Shown: positions 34,531 through 46,460 of the stretch, piece by piece
Numbering within the stretch: position 1 is the first letter of the stretch
How the letters are laid out: each line of letters begins with the position of its first letter
Assembly: GCA_014529385.2 (NCBI GenBank)
Contig: CM043958.1
Coordinates: 156,711,293-156,775,292 of the forward strand
From: Adiantum capillus-veneris
Lineage: Eukaryota; Streptophyta; Polypodiopsida; Polypodiales; Pteridaceae
Direction: 5' to 3'
DNA length: 64,000 bases
Translations under genes and position numbers: made by a program
Notes under the pieces: model-generated
Databases searched by the model: none
The model's input: only the letters and a program-made list of their open reading frames with translations
What the model was told of the DNA's origin: nothing

Positions 34531-36020
34531 GTATAGGAGGGGTATTAGGACAACATTGCTAAGCTATAGAGTGCATTCTAGACCAAATATAGCTAGGTCA
34601 AATATGCCATGTAGATAACAAACAAAACTTTGGAAAGTGGTCAAAACAAAAATTTGAGGCCATAAGCATGTGCCTTTAGTCCTTGTCTATCTGTGCTACA
34701 AGTTTGGTTGTGTTTGGACTTCATTTTCTTGGTGAATCAATGAGATTTTCTTACGGATATCTCAAGTAGTTTTTGTTGCTTGACATGCAACTGAGTGTAG
34801 CTTTGGGTAGATAAGGATTGAGTGTGTTTTCTAAGAGCTTGACAACCTCTTGTAGCCTCCATGCACTAGCAAGTTGACTCCATCCCATGGTATGATATTT
34901 ATGTATGTGGTTCTCATTGTCTCTACAATAAGATAGCAAGGCTTGGCAACTAGCGAGCTTACAATGGTTCTCTCTAGAGAATCTAGCTTGATGCTTTCCA
35001 AAGTTACCTTCAAGCTTTCCAAAGTTACTTAGTAGTGGCGGGTGCCACATGGGGGCATAGAGAAATAGTTTCATACAATACGACTCTACATTAGAGTTAG
35101 CACCTCGTGCTGACACCTATAAATAGGACCTATTAATCCCATTTTATCTCTCTATAATCTCTTAATTCGCTCTTAGATATCTTCTAGCATTCAATTTTAA
35201 GCATTTTTAATCCACTATACTTTGTAAACCAGAATGTGATTTTAAGTCTTTAGTCCATTGTGTCTAGAGTCTTAGACTATCTTATTTAAATTTGAAGTTG
35301 AACATGAACTATATTCTGAGATGCTCTTATTCTATTTGTTTCAATCCATTTGTCAGTCTCAAGTCTAATTATCTGAAGTCTGTCGTATCTGGTTATGTGA
35401 AGTCTATTCATCTGGTCACCTGAAGTCTATGCATTAGAACCTATAAATTAGTCTATTTAATTAGTTACTATAAACCCAAATCTAGAATAGCTAGCAAGCC
35501 GCAACTTATTCCACTTCATCACATAGACATCACCCGTGTTGTTGTGCAAGTATTCAATGGCCAACAATGAGATAGACATTTCTGGTTGGATAGATCGGTG
35601 GTTTAAATGTATTGATAAAAACTAAATCCCACTTTTTTAAAGGTCTAAGTGGAAATACAAGGCAATGTCACATCCAATCATTGGTCCCTGGTTGACCCAA
35701 TCTCTGGTAAATAGCTTCGTATGCATACTGGAATCCTAAACACAATGGCCCACCAAAAAGAGCCTCTTTTAATGTGGTTTTTTGGGCAAAATTCCATGCT
35801 TCAACACCTTCATGTACAAAGGTTTTGTCACTTCCTAGGATCCACAACAATGCCTCCAACTATAACAAGGTGTTGTAACACCTTTCCACTTTTACACAAG
35901 AAGAAACATTTTAAAGAGTGAGACTCAATCGGCGGCCTCTTAGCATTTTGTGAAGCAAAGCCAAAGGTGATTTGTCATAAAATCTAATATCTAATATCTA
36001 ACCAACCCAAATGATTTTCT
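34531..36020 (+). other. Probable LTR-derived DNA; no gene recognised
   Basis: Contains a TATA-like CCTATAAATAGG at about 35,115, followed by sequence typical of a transcribed LTR part and a short frame at 35,560 (MANNEIDISGWIDRW) that soon stops. A minus-strand open frame of 121 codons (34,751-35,116) has no recognisable motif and lies over the presumed LTR promoter, so I do not call it a gene. Confidence 0.35.
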
Positions 36021-36029
36021 CATATTAAA

Positions 36030-37575
36030 TTGATCACTTAATGTGGGAGAATAAACGGGAACAAGTGTTAAGATATAGACAGGTGCTTATAGATCTATCT
36101 CAACACGGGGCCAATGGTAAAGGGGCCCAAATGAGAGATGGTCTATCAAAAGAGAAAGGCTAACAAATGGAGCATAAGACCTTAGGGTTAGCTTCCTTGA
36201 AGACCTCCGATAATGTGTGTAAAAGGCCTTTGACCTTAGGTAAGCTAGGGCTGAGCTTGAGGCGCGGGAACCTGACCCAGCTCGAGGTGCTTGTCTTGCT
36301 TGATGACTAAGGTGCTTGAGGTGCTTAATTATTGAGATGCTTGAGGTGCTTGACATACTTGAGATGCTAAGGTTGCACTTGAGGTGAGAACCCAGCCCAA
36401 GCTTAAAGTGCTTATGAGCCAAGCTTGTGGTGGGAACTGGGCCTATGCATGAGGGGCTTGAGGTGTCAAAAAGTCAAAGATTAAATCCCTACAAGGAGGG
36501 GGCGAGCCCTACATGAGGGGGGATGAGAGAGAACACCCACACACTCACACAAGGCATGCATGGTACAAATAAAGCAAAAGGGACACTTGTCAAGTTCCTC
36601 CTCATGTTGCCCTCATGGTGTGCCTGAAGCCTATTGGTTGGCCACCCAAGGGGTCCAATAATAATTTAGGAGATTTAATTAAATGTTCTAGCATTTATCT
36701 AGCCCTCTCTCTCAAAGGGGAAAGGGGGACACTTGTCTCAAGGCTACCCTTGCTACTTGTAATGCCTCCTGCTTGTGATTGGCTAGGCTTGGAGGGGTCC
36801 AATGAGCTTCAAGCATGAGCTACAAGGGGGGGGGGTCGACCCAAGCAAGCTAGGGGGTTGCTTAGGGGGTATACTCACCCACACACACTCACAAACACTC
36901 TCATTGTGTGCTATGCAAAGTGCAAGAGCTCCCTCTCCTTCTCCAAGCAAGTAGAGGTTGAGAGCCTACACCGACACTCTTGGATATGGAGTGCAAATCC
37001 AACCAAGAGCCATGCTTCAATGCTTAAGCTTTCCATATCCTTCTTCTTCATTACTATGCTATTATTTATGCTAGCAACAAGAGTTATGATAAGTGAAGAA
37101 ATAATTCTTTCTCCTACGAAATGTTTCTTCTTCCTCTTCCCTACCCCCATTCCCTGCTAGCTCTCTCCACCTTCGAAGGTGTTTGAGGTCTTGGGATTGA
37201 GGCTTGGGATAGTTAAAGCTTTCTTCAAGTTATGTTATGTTTGTGATGCATGAAGCTTTCCATCTTCCTTGCATCACCTAGGTCACAAGGAACACAAAGA
37301 TTGTATTGTAACAAGTCTCTCTTAATGGGAGAAATCATAATACAAATGACTATTGGAGGGGGGACCGGATCCACATAAATCCGGTCCTCAACTGTTGTCA
37401 TGTTCTCTAAATTCTCTCTATTGCAAAAGTATTGTTCATGCCAAGTTAACTAATTGCTATGATTATGTTGCTATCTTCAATTATGTCCACCCGCTATGCT
37501 CACAAAGTCATTTCTCAAAAGTACTCTCATTAATTTCCGCCACTCTCAAATTAAATAGGCCAATTCCATTACATG
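36030..37575 (+). repeat. LTR-like block with internal repeats
   Basis: The part 37,180-37,570 is the inverted counterpart of the LTR block at 4576-5610. Further left, 36,240-36,430 is built of imperfect GCTTGAGGTG units. Two diverged tandem copies about 147 bp apart begin GGGACACTTGTC (about 36,580 and 36,727), each followed by a TGATTGGCTAGG/TATTGGTTGGCC segment and GGGGTCCAAT. G-rich runs occur at 36,820-36,860. No gene seen. Confidence 0.5.
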
Positions 37576-37579
37576 ATTG

Positions 37580-38720
37580 ATGTGCTAGACCCCATTGTTA
37601 GAGAGTGAAGTCATCCACAAATATCAACATAAATTCTCTTATGGAAAGATCAAAGATATTCCTTAGAGCTCTTTGAAAACTTGCATGAGCATCATTAAGC
37701 CCAAAGTCATCTCATGGCATAAACAAAGGCACTCAATTCCATAACAAAGGTGAGCTTCTGCATATCTTCCAAGGGCATCTTGGTTTGATTTTTACTGAAG
37801 AACCCATCCATAAAAAGGTACATTTCACAACAAGCAATGTCATCTATGAGGGCATCCATAGGTGGTATTGGAAAGGAATTATGTGGTGTGACCACATTCA
37901 ACGTACAAGCTTCTTAGTTTGCTTTAGCACAAGACAATTGGGAAAAGCAAAATTTTTTATCCACTAGAGTGATGAGCCCATGTTTTGTGACTTATATATT
38001 TTATCCTTGATCTGTGCAATGTAATTGTGATTCATTCTATATTGTTTGTTACTATGTTGGTTAGGCATGCTCCATGATCACACAATACAATGTTTAGTCA
38101 AGCCCTTTCATGTCAATGTATGATTTTTTAAAGATCCTCAAAATCCTTTAGTAGAAGTGTAAGCTAGGCCTTAAGTTCAAAATCCAAGTCATCATTGACT
38201 TGGATAGGCTTCATATCTTCCTCAATGCCAAGATTCAAGTCAACCAGCTCTTCTTCTTTTACTCTCTTTAGAATATTCAACTTCTCTAAGAAAGTATTTT
38301 TCTTCATCTACAATCTCCGTCTATTCAAGAAATTTGGCAATAGAATTCCTTGACATTTCCTACTCAATGACAGTTTGAGCTATTGTTGAAGTACTGAGTT
38401 TGACTGGATGAATAAACCTTATGTTCATTCACTCTTCTAGATCCTTCTAAATCTTGCTTAGTTTTGTATTAGAACAATCCAACTCAAGTAAAGTCTCAAA
38501 AAGGGGACTTTTTCCTACCACTATATCCGTCACTAGGCTTGGCTCATCAAGCAAAGTTACTACTTTTTTTATCTCTAAGTTGTTGTGCTTTTTGAACAAC
38601 TTAGCTACATCAATTCCAAATAACCCAATAAGGTTACCTTTTATTACCTTTTTTTTTTCTTCATCATCATCTAGATCTGTGGCTAAGTAAATTCCCTTGG
38701 CATACCTTTGTCAAATGGGT
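37580..38720 (-). pseudogene. Gypsy protease/reverse transcriptase fragment, minus strand
   Basis: On the minus strand, 37,901-37,707 reads NSFPIPPMDALIDDI, EMYLFMDGFFSKNQTKMPLE. Further down, at about 37,595-37,625, it gives LIFVDDFTL, the reverse-transcriptase active-site region (FVDD for the usual YVDD). Upstream on the same strand, around 38,690-38,455, KGIYLATDLDDDEE and KVVTLLDEP fit the linker before reverse transcriptase. Stops and shifts are frequent. Confidence 0.7.
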
Positions 38721-39300
38721 GTGTCGATTAGCATATGAGCATGCATGTGAACTTTGACTTTCTTCTTTTTGTTCTATATGAAAATGGTATTATTCTCGTT
38801 ATTGTGCTTGGCTTTTTGCATACTTGGTCAAGTTTGATTCAAATATTTATACCTAAAAGAATATTAGAAGAATGGAAGTTTCATTGCAAAAGAGAATAAT
38901 GTGGGAAGAATGTTTAGTCTTAATGTAGATGTAATTGAGAAAAATCTTCCCTATTTGCACAAGGTTTCGGAGTTATTGCAGATAGTGACATTTGGCATAA
39001 GCCTATCGAACATGTGAATGTGAAACGGTTGAAATATATGCAAAGCCAAGAGCTTTCTATAGGTTTGCTAGTGTTTAAGATTATTGAAATGCATAAGGTC
39101 TATGAGGCTTGTCTTTGGTCCCAGTAAGCAAAATCATAATCTCCTAATGACAATCATGTAAGAAAAAATGTGTTATAAATAGTGTATTATGATGTATGGA
39201 GTCTTGCAAAGATTGTTCTTATGGTGGATGTAGATGTTATGCTACATTTATTGATAACTATGCAAGGAAAGTATCAGTGTACTTCATGAAAGAGAAAAGT
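38721..39300. other. No gene recognised
   Basis: AT-rich sequence between a minus-strand Gypsy fragment and a plus-strand Copia fragment. The right part may be decayed Copia gag/integrase sequence, but no motif is clear before 39,370. Confidence 0.4.
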
Positions 39301-40110
39301 GAGATACTTATCCACTTTTAGAATTTCAATATTATGATTGAAAAACAATTGGAAAGTATGTATAGTACCTGAGGTTAGATGGAGAGGGAGAATATTTTTC
39401 TAATGAGTTTAGCAATACATTTTGAAAAAAAACGTGGATTTAGAGGCAATTTTTATGCAAGTATACTCTCAATCAAAATGGTGTTGTTGAGAGGAAGAAT
39501 AGACACAAAACATGCACATTGAAAAAGTTGCAAAAGCAATGATGAATAAGAAGAATATGCCTCAACGGCATTCGCTTGAGGGAATCTCTATGATTTTCTA
39601 CGTTATAAACTTCACTGGACTTCCACACTTGTTTTATATAACGTGATGCTTGAGGAGGTTTACTAGTAGAATTTTTTTGATTTTTCACACCTCAAAGTGT
39701 CTGGATGTTTTGCTTATGCACATCTGCCAAAAAAGTTTTGAACTAAGATAGATCCAAAAGTTGATGTATTTATTGGCTATTCCCTTGAGAAAAGGATACA
39801 AATATTACAACCTTGTTATGTGTCAAGTGACAGTGAGAAAGGATTTTGTGTTTGATAAGTTGAAGAGCTGGTATACTATTGTAATGGATGATGTTGGGGC
39901 TCATGAAACAAAGAAATGCAAGTCCAAAGCCACAAGTTTTGAGTGGATTATAAGGGTCAAGTGAGAGTGAGAAAGTATTTTGTGTTTGATAAGTTGAAGA
40001 GCTGGTATACTAATGTAATGGATGATGTTGGGACTCATGAAACAAAGACTATGGCTATAAAAAATGCAAGTGCAAAGTCACAAGTTTTGAGTGGATTGTA
40101 AGGGTCACCT
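39301..40110 (+). pseudogene. Copia integrase fragment
   Basis: LRLDGEGEYFSNEF (about 39,370) and QNGVVERKNRH (about 39,475) carry the second Asp and the Glu of the DDE integrase triad. After several shifts the C-terminal integrase part follows (LLAIPLRKGYKYYNL, VRKDFVFDKLKSWY at 39,761-39,870). The last 134 bp are duplicated in tandem. Confidence 0.8.
39824..40108. repeat. 134-bp tandem duplication in the Copia fragment
   Basis: CAAGTGACAGTGAGAAAGGA at 39,824 and CAAGTGAGAGTGAGAAAGTA at 39,958 open two nearly identical copies. The second contains an extra insertion of about 16 bp (around 40,047-40,063). Confidence 0.92.
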
Positions 40111-40239
40111 CCAATTCAAAATTTGGGTTTATGAGGGATGAGCACATTATAGAAATCTTCAAGAAGGCCCTAGGAGAAGAAAAACTATGGCAATTTAAAT
40201 TTGTGCTTGGCGTACATGAGATGGCATCGTTGAGCTTAA

Positions 40240-40640
40240 GGGGGAGTGTTAAGACATCAAGCTTGACACCTGGTATGCCTAGATGACTTCTCACCGCATT
40301 TATTGTTGACATGAGGTATCCATTATGAGGATCGTCATCAGTGGTACAACAACTTGACTTCACAGACATGGTATATCTACCAAGAGTGATGGCCCCTTAT
40401 CTTGCCAGTCACTTACTAACGATTTCACAGTAACCGATGTGCATAGTTGTTGCTTTGTGTTGTATTTCTCTTCTTACGTTTTTGTAGACCATTTTATCAT
40501 TTTGAGTAGTGCAGAGAAGAAGAATAAGAAGAAGTTTCAACCTCCATATCTATTGTGTGCTCTCTTGGTTGTGTGCATGTGTGCTTTTAAGAGCTCAATA
40601 TCTTTCCTCTATCTCTATACAAAATAAGAAGCATGGTAGA
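40240..40640 (+). repeat. Copia polypurine tract and LTR-like block
   Basis: AAGGGGGAG at about 40,240-40,248 followed by TGTTAAGACATCAAGC is the usual Copia layout of polypurine tract and 3' LTR. The far end, around 40,630, is uncertain and no second LTR was found. Confidence 0.55.
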
Positions 40641-40770
40641 GATGAGGAGATAAGGTGGATATCAGCTTTAGTGCATCCCGAATGCCTTCATAATTCACAT
40701 ATAGATTTTTCTATCATTCACAAATACCAAATAATCAATCTACATATAGAATTTTTTATCGTTTACAAAG

Positions 40771-40854
40771 TCCAAATATGACATAGGACCAAAAGAAGCA
40801 TATTATGTCGGGTGTGTAGAGCTATTAAGTCTCTTGATGCTGAATAATCATGGA
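40771..40854 (+). repeat. Left arm of a perfect 84-bp inverted repeat
   Basis: The reverse complement of 41,920-42,003 without a mismatch by eye. The arms are separated by 1,065 bp. Confidence 0.95.
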
Positions 40855-40882
40855 AATGAGTCTCATAATTGAGATTCTATAT

Positions 40883-40884
<2 letters not shown>

Positions 40885-40922
<38 letters not shown>

Positions 40923-40949
40923 ACACACACACACACACACACACACACT
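40885..40949. repeat. (CT)n(CA)n microsatellite
   Basis: About 17 CT units followed by about 15 CA units. Confidence 0.98.
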
Positions 40950-41820
40950 ATTATTGTACTAGAATCAATAGTCACTTCTTTGTGCAAAAAGATTTTCCAT
41001 ATACTTAGCTTTAAACTAGGATCACCTAAGAATTCCTTTTGGAAAAATTTACATGCCAATTATTCATCAAAATCTTTGTAAACTTAAAAGGTCTTGATAT
41101 GGTTAGATCTTCCCTCTAAATTAGATTGGCTCCTCAACTTTTTGGATAAAATGTATTGCCTGATTTATTTAGCCTTTAACTTTGCAAAACATTTGACCTT
41201 GACCAGTATAATATTCTAATATGGAGCCTAACCTTGGCCTCAAAACTAGTGGAAAACACCTCTTGATGAACAGTTGTGAGTCACTTTGTATTGAGAGCAT
41301 GTACATGGTGTAAAGTATATCATTTGGTTTTTAACCAGCGAATTAAAATGGTGATACCTAGCTATGAAGATGGGCTTAACGATTAACATATATCTGAAAG
41401 CATCTAATTCTGGTCTAGTTGATTTTGATTATCATTTTTCCCAATGATGAGGGTTGAGCACACTTCCTGGTTTACTTGATTCTGGTTTGATTTTGATTAT
41501 TATTTTTTCCAATGATGAGGGTTGATCATAGTTTGATTTTGAAATAAATAGAACTACAAATTTTTTTTGGTTCTGAAGAAAGCATTGAATCTGGAATTAT
41601 ATAAAACCTTGGAGGTGCTCAATACCTTAGACTAAATTTGTTGCTTTTGGTTTAATTTTGGTTCTCAACATAACGAGAAAAGGACTATTGATAAAATAAT
41701 GAGTTTTTTTAAAATTTGAGTAGACCTTCTTGTCAAGATGGTTTATTTGGGTATTATATTTTGACTAGTGAGAACTGGTATATTATATAGCCGAGCCAAA
41801 CTTATTTATGTATGGTAGGC
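40950..41820. other. No gene recognised; contains a 71-bp tandem duplication
   Basis: AT-rich DNA forming most of the spacer between the two arms of the 84-bp inverted repeat. At 41,409 and 41,480 two copies begin TCTGGT and continue with GATTTTGATTAT and CCAATGATGAGGGTTGA, a diverged tandem duplication. Confidence 0.6.
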
Positions 41821-42127
41821 TATAGTATTAACACTATGTCCATCTAAATATGGTATTCAATAGAAGTTGCTTATCTCAAAAGAACCTTCCTACCCTTAGA
41901 TTTTGAGATTAACACTATGTCCATGATTATTCAGCATCAAGAGACTTAATAGCTCTACACACCCGACATAATATGCTTCTTTTGGTCCTATGTCATATTT
42001 GGACATAGTGTTAATACTATTGAATACATGTCACAAAGATTTTGACCTTTTTGTTTAAATAGGGGATTAGCTCAATAGAAGTTGCTTATCTCAAAAGAAC
42101 CTTCCTACCCTTAGATTTTGAGATTAA
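41821..42127. repeat. Compound rearrangement: 84-bp inverted arm between 56-bp direct repeats
   Basis: Two identical 56-bp copies beginning TCAATAGAAGTTGC lie at 41,857-41,912 and 42,072-42,127. Between them is the right arm (41,920-42,003) of the 84-bp inverted repeat. The phrase ATTAACACTATGTCCA occurs at 41,827 and 41,909, and in inverse at about 42,000-42,016. Confidence 0.93.
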
Positions 42128-43076
42128 GTAGATTGTAGAATCTTATCATATCTTATTAAACTTGACTAAACTACTTTTAGTCATGCCCATCAAAAGGCGT
42201 GAAGACTTTTTGATGGTTACCAAAAAATATTTAGAAGAAAAATGATTAAAGAAGAAAAAATAGATTTTTTCAAAGAAAACTTATTGGGAACTTTAAGAAA
42301 GTTATTGCCTCTTAGTTTCCTACTTTAATTCAAACTTTTGCTTTGACATACACTAAACGTTTTCATTTCAAAGTCTTATAGTTTGTACTAGCTAGGGTAA
42401 ATAAATAATATAACTCCTTTTAAGTATCTAGATATGGATAACAACTTGTAGGCTCTTTGATACCTATAACATGTATCCAAAGCTAACAGATTTTTTATTT
42501 CCTCACTTATAGGGATGCAGATGAGAGATCTATCATTGCTTAAATATTTTTTACATTAAATGCAATCCTAACCTTAGGTAGATGAAGATTTAACTCATCT
42601 ATGGACTTACTTTTTGTCCTCATGTATATATGGGTGAAAGCATGAAAAGGTGGTCAAGAAGTAGTGTCTTTGACACTACATTGTACACACAACTTAATGT
42701 CTAAAATAGAGATGTACATGATGTGTCACATCTGAGGAGAAATCTCTTGATGAGAGGGAGGGATGTACACATGTATCTCTGATAGTTTTTAATCTTTTTC
42801 AAGAATATTTACCATGTGACCATTTTTCTTGAAAGTACTTGGAAGGTTGAAAATAATGACCACCATTTCATGCTTTTCCATATGATAATTAGAATGAATC
42901 TTCATTGTAACAAAACCTATACATAGGATAATTAAAATAAATTATCATTTTGAGTAAATTGTCCAAAATTCTTTGAATACATAAACGTTTTTGAGTATAT
43001 ACTTCCTATTGTTTGGAGCTAACCTTTTTTTGAACATGGTGTTTTTTTTGTGTTTAAGTAATTTATTTAAAGCGGA

Positions 43077-43134
<58 letters not shown>

Positions 43135-43495
43135 AGATAACCCATGTCAAAGGGAGAAACTCATTCTAACCATTGGTGAGCTAAGAGAAAATAAACATCA
43201 AATTTAAAAGAAACCTCATCATGTTTCTTTCAAGAGAAACAAGAGAGAGCACTCAATTTATACCAATCTTATCATTACTTTTTGTTTTGCATGACCTCCC
43301 GATCATGTAGATGTAAGGATAAATGCCTCTCCCCCCCAAATACACAGAGTCCTAAGTCCTTCCTTCAACATGCCAACACGTGTTTTAGCACTAAATTGGT
43401 AATAAGAAACTTTTATGCCTTGTTAACCAAGAAACTTTCTAAAATTATTGAAAGAGATGAAAATTGTATTTTGACGTGTTCTATATCCACAATAT
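42128..43495. other. No gene recognised; (CA)n microsatellite at 43,080-43,131
   Basis: AT-rich sequence with no convincing reading frame. It holds a (CA)n tract of about 26 units at 43,080-43,131. A C run followed by AAATACACAGAG occurs near 43,331. Confidence 0.6.
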
Positions 43496-43499
43496 CGTG

Positions 43500-44015
43500 C
43501 TATGAGTCTTGAGGTCCTCTTGTAGTTTAGCAATCTGCTTCTTTGTTCATGAATTTAAGGAAAAGTCCCTTCTCTGTATTTATTTCAGCTTGAGTTCAGA
43601 CTCTAAATCTTTGTTCTATTTCACCATTGCTTGATAAGCAAGGTTTGAATCTTGCTGACTTAAGACAATTGGGTTTGTCTTCCATTTATCAAGCATCTCA
43701 ATTTGATCTTTGAGTCAAGCCTCTGCTTGTGTTGCATGTAGGTTGGCCACATCAAGTTGCATCTGGAGTCATTGAGCATGGGCATTCATGTCCAACACTA
43801 TAGCATTTAGCTCTTGTATCTTCTCCAACATGACGAAGTTAGCTTCTCCACAAGTTTTGTCATTTTTGTGAGCTCTGCCAACTGCTTTGTGTTGGTGTCT
43901 TGCAAGCTCTTGATCTTGCCTTGAGACTTCTCAAGGAGGTTGTTGAAATCTTCTACAAAAGCCTCTGCTACTTCAAGTCGATCTGCAAGGGGTTGGTTCA
44001 AGGCTTCCACCATGT
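43500..44015 (-). pseudogene. Coiled-coil reading frame of a retroelement, minus strand
   Basis: On the minus strand from 44,013 the frame reads MVEALNQPLADRLEVAEAFV, then FNNLLEKSQGKIKSLQ and LAELTKMTKLVEKL. After a shift near 43,835 it continues with MLEKIQELNAMVLDMNAHAQ and further heptad-like sequence with stops. It resembles in style the frame at 7.7-8.1 kb and lies upstream (in its own orientation) of no clear LTR. It is probably a gag-like or extra frame of a Gypsy-type element. Confidence 0.45.
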
Positions 44016-44059
44016 TGATCCTTCTTCTCTAATGTATAACTCAGTCTTCATTTTGCAAT

Positions 44060-45920
44060 GATGTGGTGTGTAGACTAGGAATACTTCTACCTCTTTTATG
44101 CCACTTGGCATTCCGTTTCAATTTCCTTTTGTCAATGTTTACTCATATCTTCATGGAAATTTCTATTTATCAAGTACTTCATCAAATATTTGCTCCACCT
44201 AGGTGTAATAGATATCTGGAACAAAGTAGAATATGGTATTGCTGCCCTCTTTTTGCACTGGGAGCAATTGTTGACATAGGCATGAACATCTCATTTCATA
44301 TTTGGCCAGTAAACCCCTAACCTCATATGTCATTTTAATGTTTGGTCCTTTGCAAAATGGATCCCAACTACTATTGTATGAACTTGTTTTAGGTAGTTGG
44401 CTTGTTCTCCTAAGCTTACACACAAAAGTAGAGTCCGGTCTCTATTCTTTCAATCCAATCTTCCTGCCCACAACTAATACATAGCCAATTGCTTGATCAC
44501 CAGTAGTGTTATAGGAAGTGAAACTTGTGAATCTACTTGTGTGATCAGAATCAAAGTAACTATATCCTCCAATCATGCAGGAATCATCTTGACTAAAAAT
44601 AGATATGCATGTGGCAGGTCATCATTAAGTCACTTGGGGGGCTCCCTTGAGGTGATCCTCGATAAGTGATCATCCCTCTCATGCATGGTGCTATTTTTAA
44701 CAAATCAAACTCCATTAAAAGGATGAACCAATAAAATGATCATCCCTCTCATGCTTGGTGCCCTTTTTAACAAATCAAACTCCAGTAAAATGATGAACCA
44801 TCTTACAATTCTCCCCGTACTACATGGTTTGTTGACAAGATAAAGAAGAGCTTGGTGGTCCACAAAGAAGACAAACTTATTTGCTAATCAGTAGTGCCTA
44901 AACTTTTTGATGGCATAGACCATCCCAAGTCCTTTCCTCTAAGTTGTGAAATAATTCTTTTCAACTGTGTTCAATTTCTTGCTAGCATAAGAGATGGAAA
45001 ATTCCATGGTTCCCTCTCCTGGCTATGCCAATATGGTACCAATAGTAAAATTTGAACATGCACATGGAAAACTTTATTCTAATCTAGAGTTTTAAGATAG
45101 ACACTAAAGACAAAGCTTGCTTGAGTTTTTGGAATGACTCTTTGCACTCATCACTTCATATGAATTAAGTGATAAGGCAACATATGGGCTTAGCAATGAC
45201 AACATATATGTAGATAAATCTTCAGTATTTTCTATAATCTCCCATGATTGCTTGAACCTCCCTAACATTTGTCGATCTCTTCATTTAAAAAATCACTACC
45301 ACTTTTTTTTTATCCGTTGCAATGCCATTTTTAGAAACAATATGTCCAAGAGTTTTGCCTTGTCTTACCCTGAAGATACATTTCTTGGGATCTAGATAAA
45401 TCCTATACAAACGGCATTTCCAAAGTCACACTTGAGATGCTCAAAATGATCTTCTATTTTGGATGCATGCACAGACAAATCATCCATGTAAACTTCTAAG
45501 AATTTTTTCAAATATTCTTTGAATGCTTGGCTCATTAACCTTTGGAATGTTGCTGGAGCATTTGTCAGCCCAAAAGGCATGACTCTGTATGCAAATATCC
45601 CCTATTCTATAGCAAAATCCATTTTGTGTTGACCTTTAAGATCATGGCTAGCTGATTGTAACTAGGGAATCTATCCAAGTAGCTATAAGCTTCTTTATTA
45701 GCCACTCTCTTTAAAACATGATCAGTGATAGGAAGAGGGTAGTTATCTTGTATAGTCCTAACATTCACCTTCTTGAAGTCCACACACTTTTTCTTTGGTA
45801 CCACCACAATTGGAGACACCCAATCAGTGCGTTCAATTTTATAGATGCTTGAAATTTTCTAGACCTATGGATTTAATCATGAACTCTATGCTTGCAAATG
45901 ATCTTTCAACTTAAACTGTG
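44060..45920 (-). pseudogene. Gypsy pol fragment (reverse transcriptase/RNase H), minus strand
   Basis: On the minus strand, 45,819-45,607 reads SPIVVVPKKKCVDFKKVNVR, PLPITDHVLKRV and YSYLDRFPSYNQ; 45,580-45,392 reads MPFGLTNAPATFQRLMSQAF, VYMDDLSVHASKIEDHFEHL. These are the core Gypsy reverse-transcriptase motifs, with YMDD as active site. RNase H-like remnants follow to about 44,820. A 70-bp tandem duplication opens GATCATCCCTCTCATGC at 44,668 and 44,738. The part around 44,400-44,200 (KGPNIKMTYEVRGLLAKYEM) is unclear. Frameshifts and stops disable it. Confidence 0.8.
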
Positions 45921-46215
45921 CCAAAAAAACTTGTGCTATTTTTGGAGTTTTTTCATAATTTGTCAATATGATTACCTTTAAAGTCATCTTTGTGAAGTTT
46001 ACAGTACTATAAAGTTAGCTATTTTTATTTTCAATATGTGTGAATGCTTAAAGGAATCATAGATACCCCATTGCAAGTATGTGATACATAGAAGAATTGG
46101 ACCATGCTAATTTATTGAAAAAATTGGACCACTTGGGAATTTTTAAGGAAGTTGAATGTGACTTGGTTGCAAATTTTATTTTGCACATGGATTTCTTATC
46201 ACATGGTCATTCTCC

Positions 46216-46443
46216 TGTTACCATATACATGTGGTAGTGATGTGTGTGAACACACTAGGATCACCGGGGCATGTTTTCCCTCTTTAGGAGGTTTTTTCCC
46301 CCAAGCATTTTGTACCACTCCCATCACTCTAGGGCTATCTATCGTTCCATTGCACACTAAGGAACACACTCTCTATTGTGTGCCTTGAGCTTCCTTCGTC
46401 TTCTCCAAGCTGTGTGCGTTTCTCTACAACCCTAATTGCAACA
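46216..46443 (+). repeat. 5' LTR of the Copia element, 228 bp
   Basis: TGTTACC...GCAACA. Its transcribed part contains CACACTCTCTATTGTGTGCC. It is followed after two bases by the primer site. Confidence 0.95.
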
Positions 46444-46445
46444 AT

Positions 46446-46460
46446 TGGTATCAGAACAGG
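46446..46460 (+). other. Primer binding site (initiator tRNA-Met)
   Basis: TGGTATCAGAACAGG, the standard primer sequence of plant Copia elements, starts two bases after the LTR. Confidence 0.9.

Noticed and set aside
34751-35116. 121-codon minus-strand open frame
   Set aside because: It overlies a plus-strand TATA-like LTR promoter region and shows no motif; probably chance.
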